The position numbers and the translations under genes are program-made. A stretch of DNA of 52,320 nt. It comes from Actinacidiphila cocklensis (GTDB lineage: Bacteria; Actinomycetota; Actinomycetes; Streptomycetales; Streptomycetaceae). Positions 23,884 through 32,200 of the stretch are shown one piece after another (position 1 is the first letter of the stretch; each line of letters starts with the position of its first letter). Location: contig NZ_CAJSLV010000077.1 of assembly GCF_907177275.1 (NCBI RefSeq), forward strand, positions 1-52,320, in the 5' to 3' direction. Under the pieces are notes generated by a model. That model searched no databases. It saw only the letters and a list, made by a program, of their open reading frames with translations, and had not been told where the DNA came from.

Positions 23884-25410
23884 GTGACCACCATCGGCCG
23901 TTTCACCGGCGCCCGTTCCCTTCCGCCGGTCCAGGCGCTGCGCCGCGCCGCGGCACGGGTGCCAGAACGGGCGCGGCTGCCGTTCGGGGTGGCCCTGGCC
24001 TGCGAGGCCGTCCTGCTGATGTGGTGGCTGGCCTTCTACCCCGGGCTGATGAGCTTCGACTCGGTCACCTACGTCTGGCAGGTGACCACCGGCCACTGGC
24101 GCAGCGACCACGCGGTCGCCTACGACGTCCTGGTGTGGCTGTCGCTGCAGATCACCGGCGGCCTGGCGGCGCTGACCTTCCTGCAGACCGTGGCGCTGGC
24201 CGGCTGCCTCGGCTACGTGTGCCACGGGCTGCGCGCGCTCGGCGTCCGCGGCCGGTGGGCGGCCGCCGGGCCGCTGGCCGTCGTGCTGATCCCGTCCACC
24301 GGCGCCTTCGGCGTCTTCGTGTGGAAGGACAGCGCCTACGCCATCGCCGCCGTGCTGGCCTTCGGCGCCTGCGCCCACCTGGCCGCCCGGCAGCGGCCCG
24401 TCCTGCACTGGTGGCTGCTGGCCGCCGGGATGCTCGGCCTGTCGGCCTTCCGCAACAACACCTACCCGGCCGTGGTCACCGCCGGGGTGGTGCTGCTGGT
24501 CGCGATGCCGCGGCACTGGCGCAGGACCGCCGCCGCCACCCTGATCCCGACGGCGCTGGCGCTCGGCCTCAACTTCGGCGTCTACCCGGCGATCGGCATC
24601 CAGGAGCCGCGCACCAGCTCCTACTACGCCTTCAACTACGCCGACATCGCGGTCGCCTACCACCGCGCCCCGCACGACTTCCGCCGCTCCGACCTCGCCG
24701 TGATGTCGCAGGTCGCACCGCTGAGCCACTGGTCGGCCGGCGGCACGAACTGCGCCTGGGTCGACCCGCTGATGGCCGCGCCCTTCGACCGCCCGGCGGC
24801 CGAGCGCCTCAACGGCAGGCTGCTCGACGTCTGGGGCCACGTGCTGGCCGAACGCCCCGACCTGATGCTGTCGGCCCACCTGTGCCGGGGCAGGATCGCA
24901 TGGGCGCTGCCCAGCAACGACACCGACATCTTCGTGCAGCCGCCGGTCATTCCCGCCGACCGCTTCGGCTACTCCCGGCCCGGCGGCCTGATGGAGCACA
25001 GCCGCTTCCTGCCGGCCCTGCGCACCGACCCGCCGTCCGCCTCGCTGCACCGCGCGGGCGTGTGGGCGTACACCGCGGCCCGCACGCGGGAGCTGACCTG
25101 GTTCCTGTGGACCGGCTCGCTGTGGTGCTGGGCCACGTACCTGATCGTGCTGCGGCTGGTGCGGCGCCGGCCGCTGCGGGCCGCGCTCGCCCTGGCGGCG
25201 ACCACGACCGGGCTGCAGGTCGCGGTGCTGGTCGCCACCCCTGCCGGGCTGTTCCGCTACATGGCGGCGCCGGTGCTGCTCGGCTTCCTCACGGTGCCGC
25301 TGCTGACCGCGGCCCACCCCGCCGACCGGCCGCCGGGCGGTGAGCCTCCTCGCCGGCCCGCGCGCCGGGCGGAGCGCCCGCAGCCGCCGCGTTCCGGCGC
25401 CGCGGCATGA
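23884..25410 (+). CDS. Polytopic membrane protein, DUF6020-like, possible GT-C glycosyltransferase
   Basis: About 508 residues from GTG 23884. At least nine hydrophobic segments are visible. The first long extracytoplasmic loop begins FYPGLMSFDSVTYV with an acidic residue right after the first membrane helix, a layout shared with GT-C enzymes that use polyprenyl-phosphate sugars. A large soluble loop (about residues 235-395, with two widely spaced Cys in NCAW and HLCRG) follows. The tail is Pro/Arg-rich. The downstream membrane gene starts inside its stop (ATGA at 25407). I take it to be a DUF6020-type protein; the glycosyltransferase idea rests on topology and context only. Confidence 0.65.
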   Translation: MTTIGRFTGARSLPPVQALRRAAARVPERARLPFGVALACEAVLLMWWLAFYPGLMSFDSVTYVWQVTTGHWRSDHAVAYDVLVWLSLQITGGLAALTFLQTVALAGCLGYVCHGLRALGVRGRWAAAGPLAVVLIPSTGAFGVFVWKDSAYAIAAVLAFGACAHLAARQRPVLHWWLLAAGMLGLSAFRNNTYPAVVTAGVVLLVAMPRHWRRTAAATLIPTALALGLNFGVYPAIGIQEPRTSSYYAFNYADIAVAYHRAPHDFRRSDLAVMSQVAPLSHWSAGGTNCAWVDPLMAAPFDRPAAERLNGRLLDVWGHVLAERPDLMLSAHLCRGRIAWALPSNDTDIFVQPPVIPADRFGYSRPGGLMEHSRFLPALRTDPPSASLHRAGVWAYTAARTRELTWFLWTGSLWCWATYLIVLRLVRRRPLRAALALAATTTGLQVAVLVATPAGLFRYMAAPVLLGFLTVPLLTAAHPADRPPGGEPPRRPARRAERPQPPRSGAAA

Positions 25411-26909
25411 CCGGGGTCGCCCTGCGCGCCGGGACCCGCGCGCTGGTGACCCGGCGGCCGACGCCGTACGCCGTCGTCGGCACCGCCTTCTGGCTGCTGC
25501 TCGCCGTCGTCGCCTGGCACACCCCCATCGCCTCGGACTTCGGCCAGCACGCCTCGGCGGTGCAGCGCGTCAGGGACCACCCGTGGCACCCGACGAACCC
25601 GCTGCTGAAGGAGCCGGGCACGAACAGCCCGTACTACTCCCCCTACATCGTCGCCCTCGGCCTGGCCGCCCGGCTGACCGGCGCCGCCGGCTGGCAGATG
25701 GTGCGCTGGTGCGGGCCGCTGAACCTGGCTGTGCTGGTCGCCGGCGTCGGCGCCTACGCCAGGACGCTGAGCCGTCGGCGGGCCGCACCGGTCTACGCGC
25801 TGCTGGCCTTCACCCTGCTGTGGGGCGTCGACGGCAAGGAGTGGAGCGGCTTCTGCGGGGTGTGGTCGCTGACCCGGGGGGCGTCGTATCCGAGTGCCTT
25901 CGCGGTGGGGCTGACCTTCCTGCTGTGGGCCTGGACCGACCGGCTGGCCCGGCGCGGCGGCACGGCGTGGGAGTACGCGGGGCTCGGCGGCGCGGCCGGG
26001 GTGCTGCTGCTCATCCACCCGATCACCGCGCTGGCGGCGGCCGTCGGCATCGCCGCGACGGTCACGGGCCGGCAGCGCGGCTGGTCCCGGCAGGTCGCCT
26101 CGCTGTGGGCGGTGACCTGCGTCGCGGCGCTGGCCGTCGCCGCTGCCTGGCCGTACTTCGACGTCTTCGCGCTGGCCGGCGACACCACCGTCGACCAGGT
26201 GCACCGCCGGCTCTACGCCCACCCCTGGCAGTGGTACGGCCTCGCGCTCGCCGGACTGCCCGCACTGGCCTGGCGGGCGCGGCGGCGGCTGCGGGACCCG
26301 CTGGTGCTGATGTTCGCGGCGGACGTCGCCGTTGCCGCGTACGGGTGGTTCAGCGGCCACTACACCTACGGGCGGGTCTTCGCGCTGCTGCTGGTGCCGC
26401 TGCAGTTCTCGCTGGCCGTGGAGCTGGCCGCGGCGCCGCCGTGGACCCGGCTGCGTGCCGCCCTCGCACCGCTCGCCGCGGTCGCGCTGTGCTTCGCGCT
26501 GGCCGCGCAGATCGGCTCGGTGGTGCCGCAGAGCTGGCTGCCGGTGGCGACGCGGCACCCCGCCCGGTGGCCGGACTACCGCTGGGTCGCCGACCGGGTC
26601 CCGGTCGGCGCGGTCGTCCTGACCGACGCGCCGATCCCGATGCACGTGCTGCCCGCGTACGGCCTCTACCTCGTCGCCCCGACCTGGCCCGACCCCTCCA
26701 CCCCGGCCGCCGACCGGGACCGCCGCTGGTCCGACACGACCGCGTACTTCGCCCCGGCCACGGCACCGGCCCGCCGCGCCGCCATCGCCCACCGCTACGA
26801 CGCCACCTGGCTCCTCCTCCCCTCGGGCCACCTCCCCCCGACCCCGGCCACCCTGACGGCCACCTCCCCCCGCACGGGCGAGCAACTCTTCCGCCTGGCC
26901 CGGCTCTAG
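25407..26909 (+). CDS. Polytopic membrane protein, possible GT-C glycosyltransferase
   Basis: A 500-residue protein coupled to the previous gene by a 4-bp overlap. Roughly ten hydrophobic segments occur. After the first helix comes IASDFGQHASAV, an Asp/His-containing loop of the kind seen at GT-C active sites, and NSPYYSPYIVALGLAARL. A large C-terminal extracytoplasmic part (about 385-500) follows the last helix. It has the overall look of a membrane mannosyltransferase-like protein, but I cannot name a family with certainty. Together with its neighbour and the polyprenol-phosphate sugar synthase at 16468 it could decorate the polymer outside the cell. Confidence 0.6.
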   Translation: MTGVALRAGTRALVTRRPTPYAVVGTAFWLLLAVVAWHTPIASDFGQHASAVQRVRDHPWHPTNPLLKEPGTNSPYYSPYIVALGLAARLTGAAGWQMVRWCGPLNLAVLVAGVGAYARTLSRRRAAPVYALLAFTLLWGVDGKEWSGFCGVWSLTRGASYPSAFAVGLTFLLWAWTDRLARRGGTAWEYAGLGGAAGVLLLIHPITALAAAVGIAATVTGRQRGWSRQVASLWAVTCVAALAVAAAWPYFDVFALAGDTTVDQVHRRLYAHPWQWYGLALAGLPALAWRARRRLRDPLVLMFAADVAVAAYGWFSGHYTYGRVFALLLVPLQFSLAVELAAAPPWTRLRAALAPLAAVALCFALAAQIGSVVPQSWLPVATRHPARWPDYRWVADRVPVGAVVLTDAPIPMHVLPAYGLYLVAPTWPDPSTPAADRDRRWSDTTAYFAPATAPARRAAIAHRYDATWLLLPSGHLPPTPATLTATSPRTGEQLFRLARL

Positions 26910-26914
26910 GCGAC

Positions 26915-27200
26915 TGCCACTTGCTGCGGCATTGCCTGCTTCTCACCGCCCGCGGCTTGTCGCGCAGTTCCCCGCGCCTCTGAAGAACGCTCACCCTCTT
27001 CCCCAAGGGCAAGCCCCCGCCAGGGGCAGACCCCTGTGCCGAGGAGGACGCAGGCCGAAAGGGGCGCGAGGAACTGCGCGACAAGCCCTGCACAGCGCGG
27101 CAGACAGGCAACCACCGCAAGGGGCAGTCCCTCAGGGGCGCGAGGAACTGCGCGCCCAACCCCGCACGACGGGAAGCAAGCAACGCCACAGCAAGTGGCA
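26915..27200. repeat. Nested inverted-repeat intergenic element
   Basis: The gap 26910-27247 contains no gene. Outer arms 26915-26944 and 27171-27200 are imperfect 30-bp inverted copies (TGCCACTTGCTG against CAGCAAGTGGCA). An inner arm at 26954-26980 (GGCTTGTCGCGCAGTTCC) is the inverse of two direct copies, 27061-27087 and 27135-27161 (GGAACTGCGCG core). The whole could fold into one long cruciform-like structure ahead of the kinase gene. Elements with this GGAACTGCGCG core are common between Streptomyces genes; function is unknown, and terminator or dispersed-repeat origin is likely. Confidence 0.8.
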
Positions 27201-27247
27201 CCCCCTCGGCCGCCGAAGAAAGTAGCATCGGCTCGACGACCCGGGGG

Positions 27248-29152
27248 GTGCCCAAAATCGCAGGCCAAACGAGAAGCCCGCTCAGCCCGCTCCAGCCGCA
27301 GGACCCTCGCGAGGTGGCCGGCTACCGGCTTCGCGCCCGGATCGGCGAGGGCGGCATGGGCAGCGTCTACCTCAGCCACACCCGCGGCGGCCAGCCGCTC
27401 GCGCTGAAGGTGATCCGGCGCGAATACGCCCAGGACGAGGAGTTCCGCCGCCGCTTCCAGCAGGAGGTGCAGGCGGCCCGGCGCGTACAGGGCTACTACG
27501 TCGTGCCGGTCCTGGACCACGACACCACCGGCAACCAGCCCTGGCTGGCCACCGCCTACGTCCCCGGCCTGCCGTTGGACGAGGCGCTGGCCCGCTACGG
27601 CGCCCTGCCGCTGCCGAGCGTGCTCCAGCTGATGGGCTGCGCCGCCGAGGCGCTGCGGGCGGTGCACGCGGCCGGAGTGATCCACCGCGACCTCAAGCCG
27701 AGCAACATCCTGCTCGGTGCCGCCGGCCCCTCGGTCATCGACTTCGGCATCGCCCGCGCCGCCGACTCCACCGCGCTGACCCGCAGCGGCGGACTGATCG
27801 GCACCCCGCAGTTCATGTCGCCCGAGCACGCCAACGGCCTCACCCTCACCCCCGCCACCGACGTCTTCTCGCTCGGCCTGATCGCGGCGGTCGCCGCCAC
27901 CGGGCGGCATCCGTACGGTGAGGCGGGCGCGATCACGCTGGCCGCGCAGATCGCCAACACCGCGATCAGGCCGCCGGACCTGAGCCCGTATCCCGAGCCG
28001 TTGCGCGGGCTGCTGGAGCGCTGCCTGACCGCGGACCCCGACGCCCGGCCCTCGCCGCAGGAGCTGGCCGAGTCCTGTGCCGCGGCGGCCGGCCGCGCGC
28101 TGCGGGACGTCGCGGGCTGGCTTCCGGAGCCGGTGGCCGCCGAGATCGTACGGCGCGAGGCGGCGGCCAAGCTGCCGCCCGAGCCGGAGTCGGCGCCGTC
28201 GGCGGTGCCGCCCGCGGCGCCGCCCGCGATGCCGCCCGCGATGCCGCCCCGGCCGGTGGTGCCGCCTGCTCCTGCCGCCGGGAGCGTACCGGTGACAATG
28301 CCCGAGGTCGCGCCTACCGGGGCCTTCGGGGCGCCCGCCCCGCAACAGGCCGGCCCTCAGACTCCCGGCCCTCAGGCCACCACGCCTCTGACGTCCGCCT
28401 ACCCGGCAGGACCGCCCACCTCCTGGCAGCCGCCCGGCGGCCCGCAGCAGCCCGCGCCTGCCCCCAGCGCCGGACGGCCGGGCGGGCGGATGCGGAAGGT
28501 CCTGCTCATAGGCGGCGGCGTCCTCGTGCTGGTCCTCGCGGTGACGCTGACCTACACCTTCACCCGGAACAGCGGCGGGGACGACGCCGCCGCGAAGAAC
28601 CCCGCCTCCAGCAACCCCACGACCCCCGTCTCGCCGACCCCGACACCCCAGCAGCCCACCGCCACCGACCCCTCGGGCAGCGGCACTCCGAGCTCGGACA
28701 CGGGCGGCGCCGCCTCGGGCGACTACCAGGTGATCTTCCAGGACCACCCGCTCACCGTCCGGCCGCCGAACAGCCTGGACTCCGGCCCCGACGTGGACCT
28801 GGACCAGCCGAAGGTCGACCCGCAGCACAGCCTCGAAGGCGGGGAGGTCGAGTTCAGCTACAGCGACGACTACCTGAGCTTCGACACCCCGGCAGGCAAG
28901 TCCCCCACCGCCGACCCCGCCGACTGCAAGGCCTCGGCAGAGTCCACCCCGCTGCCGACCCAGGTCGACGCCAAGGACCTGGTCGGCACCAACGCCGAGC
29001 TCAAGGTGGGCGACCGGCTGTGCACGGTGACCACCTCCGGCAACCTCGCCATGTGGACGATCACCCAGACCGAGCCCTCCCAGAACTTCTACAAGACCCC
29101 GGTCTTCATCGGAACACTGACGCTCTGGAAGATTCCGGGCAGCACTTCCTGA
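27248..29152 (+). CDS. Membrane Ser/Thr protein kinase (PknB-like kinase domain)
   Basis: 634 residues from GTG 27248. The kinase domain (about 25-275) has the Gly-rich loop RIGEGGMGSVY, catalytic Lys in ALKVI (~54), HRDLKPSN with Asp ~148, DFG (Asp ~165), and the GTPQFMSPEH activation segment, so it should be active. A Pro/Ala-rich juxtamembrane linker (~300-415) precedes a single membrane helix (~417-438). The extracellular part (~440-634) starts Ser/Thr/Pro-rich, then forms a small domain that is not PASTA. It contains two Cys (in ADCKAS and DRLCTV) that could form a disulfide. The signal it senses is unknown. The gene follows the nested repeats and converges on the NAD-GDH gene. Confidence 0.9.
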   Translation: MPKIAGQTRSPLSPLQPQDPREVAGYRLRARIGEGGMGSVYLSHTRGGQPLALKVIRREYAQDEEFRRRFQQEVQAARRVQGYYVVPVLDHDTTGNQPWLATAYVPGLPLDEALARYGALPLPSVLQLMGCAAEALRAVHAAGVIHRDLKPSNILLGAAGPSVIDFGIARAADSTALTRSGGLIGTPQFMSPEHANGLTLTPATDVFSLGLIAAVAATGRHPYGEAGAITLAAQIANTAIRPPDLSPYPEPLRGLLERCLTADPDARPSPQELAESCAAAAGRALRDVAGWLPEPVAAEIVRREAAAKLPPEPESAPSAVPPAAPPAMPPAMPPRPVVPPAPAAGSVPVTMPEVAPTGAFGAPAPQQAGPQTPGPQATTPLTSAYPAGPPTSWQPPGGPQQPAPAPSAGRPGGRMRKVLLIGGGVLVLVLAVTLTYTFTRNSGGDDAAAKNPASSNPTTPVSPTPTPQQPTATDPSGSGTPSSDTGGAASGDYQVIFQDHPLTVRPPNSLDSGPDVDLDQPKVDPQHSLEGGEVEFSYSDDYLSFDTPAGKSPTADPADCKASAESTPLPTQVDAKDLVGTNAELKVGDRLCTVTTSGNLAMWTITQTEPSQNFYKTPVFIGTLTLWKIPGSTS

Positions 29153-29161
29153 ACCTCCCCG

Positions 29162-29199
29162 GGCCGGCGGCACCGCAGCGTACCGCGGTACCGCCGGCC
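29162..29199. terminator. Bidirectional terminator between kinase and NAD-GDH genes
   Basis: GGCCGGCGGCACCGC (29162-29176) pairs with GCGGTACCGCCGGCC (29185-29199) with one mismatch, leaving an 8-nt loop. It occupies the 54-bp gap between two convergent stops, so it can serve both genes. Confidence 0.75.
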
Positions 29200-29206
29200 G
29201 GCGGGC

Positions 29207-32200
29207 TCAGCGGTGGGTGCGCAGCAGCGTCCTGAACGTCCGCATCGCCACCGACAGGCTCGCCAGGTCGAACTCCTCCGCTCCCTGGATCTCCTCCAGC
29301 GTCGTCCGCGCCCGGCCGATCAGCCCGGAGTTCTGCTCCTCCCACGCCTGGTAGCGCTGCTCCGGTGTGGCCAGGTCGTCGCCGGCCGCCAGCACGTCCG
29401 CCGTCAGTGCCGCGTGCGCCGCGAAGAGGTCCTCGCGGATCGCGGCCCTGGCCATCGACTGCCACCGGTCGGCCCGCGGCAGCAGGATGATCCGGTCGAG
29501 CAGCTGGGTGATCTGCAGCCGGTCGGCGAGGTCGAAGTAGATCGCGGCGACGTCGAGCGGCTCCTTCCCGCTGCGGTGGGCGACCTCCACGATGTCGAGC
29601 GCCGGGAAGGCCGAGGAGAATCCGGCGACCCGGATGGCCAGCTCCTCCGGCACCCCGCCGCCGATCAGCTCGTCGTGCAGCGTCTCGTACCACTCCGCGT
29701 CCGCGCCCCGCAGCAGCTTCGGCAGCTGCGACCAGACCGCGGCGACACCCGCGGCGAAGTCGTCGATGGTCTCGGCGATCTGCAGCGGCTGCATGCGGTT
29801 GTTGAGCAGCCAGCGGGTGGCGCGCTCGACCAGCCGCCGCGAGTGCAGCCGGATGCGGGTCTGCACGGCGGCGTCGACGGTGTTGTCCAGCGACTCGACC
29901 TCGTCCCAGATCGGGCCGAGGCCGAAGATCGCGCGCGCCGCGGTGTGCGCCCTGACGATCTCCTCGGTCGTCGCGCCGATCTCCTCCCTGAAGCGGTGCA
30001 GGAAGGTGCTGCCGCCGGTGTTGATCGTGTCGTTGACCAGTACGGTCGTGACGATCTCGCGGTGCAGCGCGTGGGTGTTGATCTGCGGGGCGAAGCGTTC
30101 CCGCAGCGGCACGGGGAAGTACGCGTGCAGCAGCCCGAGCAGGTAGGGGTCGTCGGGCAGCCCGGTGTGGATCAGCTCCTCGGCCGTGGTGATCTTGGCG
30201 TAGGCGAGGATCACGGCCATCTCCGGCTGGCTGAGGCCCTGTCCTGCGTTCAGCCGTTCGCGGATCTGCCGGTCGGTGGGCAGGAACTCCAGTGCCCGGT
30301 CCAGGTGCCCGTCGCGCACCAGCCGGCGGATGAACCGCTGGTGGGCGTGCAGCAGGCTGTTGGCCTGCGCCATGCTGTTGCCGAGCGCGACGTTCTGGGC
30401 GTAGTTGTTCCGCAGCACCAGATTGCCGACCTCATGGGTCATCTCGGCCAGCAGCGTGTTGCGCTGCTTGACCGTCAGATCGCCCTCGGCCACAACGCTG
30501 TTGAGCAGGATCTTGATGTTGACCTCGTGGTCGGAGGCGTCCACCCCCGCGCTGTTGTCGATGGCGTCGGTGTTGATCCTGCCGCCTTCGCCCTCCGGGC
30601 CGCCCGACCGGGCGAACTCGATCCGGCCCAGCTGGGTGAAGCCCAGGTTGCCGCCCTCACCCACCACCTTGACCCGCAGCTCGGAGCCGTCGATGCGGAT
30701 CGCGTCGTTGGCCTTGTCGCCGACGTCCACGTTCGACTCGGTCGACGCCTTGACGTAGGTGCCGATGCCGCCGTTCCACAGCAGGTCGACCTGCGCCTGA
30801 AGGATGGCCTTCATCAGCTCGGCCGGGGTGATCTTGGCCGCGCCCGGTGCGATGCCGAGGGCCGCCCGCACGTGCGCGTTGACCGGGATCGACTTGGCGG
30901 TCCTGGGGTAGATCCCGCCGCCGGGGGAGATCACCGAGGTGTCGTAGTCGGCCCAGCTGCTGCGCGGCAGCTCGAACAGCCGCCGCCGCTCGGCGTAGGA
31001 GGTCGCCGCGTCCGGCTTCGGGTCGAGGAAGATGTGCCGGTGGTCGAAGGCGGCCACCAGCCGGATGTGCTCCGACAGCAGCATCCCGTTGCCGAAGACG
31101 TCACCGGACATGTCGCCGATGCCGACGACGGTGAAGTCCTCTTCCTGGGTGTTGTGGCCCATCTCGCGGAAGTGCCGTTTCACCGACTCCCAGGCGCCGG
31201 AGGAGGTGATGGCCATCTTCTTGTGGTCATAGCCGACCGAGCCGCCCGAGGCGAACGCGTCGCCGAGCCAGAAGCCGTAGGAGACGGCCACCTCGTTGGC
31301 GATGTCGGAGAAGGACGCGGTGCCCTTGTCCGCGGCGACCACCAGGTACGTGTCGTCCCCGTCGTGCCTGACCACGTCGCGCGGCGGGACGACCTCGCCG
31401 GCCACCAGGTTGTCGGTGATGTCGAGCAGCCCGGAGATGAAGGTCTTGTAGCAGGCGATGCCCTCGGCGAGCCAGGCGTCGCGGTCGGCCGCGGGGTCGG
31501 GCAGCCGCTTGCCGACGAAGCCGCCCTTCGCGCCGACCGGCACGATCACCGTGTTCTTCACCATCTGGGCCTTGACCAGGCCGAGCACCTCGGTGCGGAA
31601 GTCCTCCCTGCGGTCGGACCAGCGCAGCCCGCCGCGGGCGACCTTGCCGAACCGCAGGTGCACGCCCTCGACCCGCGGCGAGTACACCCAGATCTCGTAG
31701 GCCGGCCGGGGCGCGGGCAGTTCGGGGATGGCCTGCGGGTCGAACTTCACCGACAGGTAGCGGTGCGGCTGCCCGTCCTCCGCGCGCTGGAAGTAGTTGG
31801 TGCGCAGGGTGGCCTTGATCAGGCTGAGGAAGGACCGCAGGATGCGGTCCTCGTCCAGGCTCGCGACCTGGTCGAGCGCCCCGTCCAGCTCCTCCAGGAT
31901 GCCGTCGGTCAGCTCGCTGCCGGCCCGCTGGTGGTCGGGCGAGAACCGCGCCTGGAAGAGGTTGACCAGCAGCCGGGTGGTGTGGACGTTCGTCCTGAGG
32001 GTGTCCTCCATGTAGTCCTGGCTGAAGGTCGACCCGGCCTGCCGCAGGTATTTGGCGTACGCCCGCAGCACCATCGCCTGCCGCCAGTCCAGACCGGCCC
32101 GCAGCACCAGGGAGTTGAAGCCGTCGTTCTCCGCCCGGTCGGTCCAGGTGGCGGAGAAGGCCTCCTGGAACCGCTCCCGCGCGTCGTCACCGAGGTCGCC

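Noticed and set aside
6518..26909. Secondary-metabolite (antibiotic) gene cluster with deoxysugar genes
   Set aside because: Only the plain rhamnose set is present. There is no PKS, NRPS, terpene or other core enzyme, and the companions are wall-polymer type.
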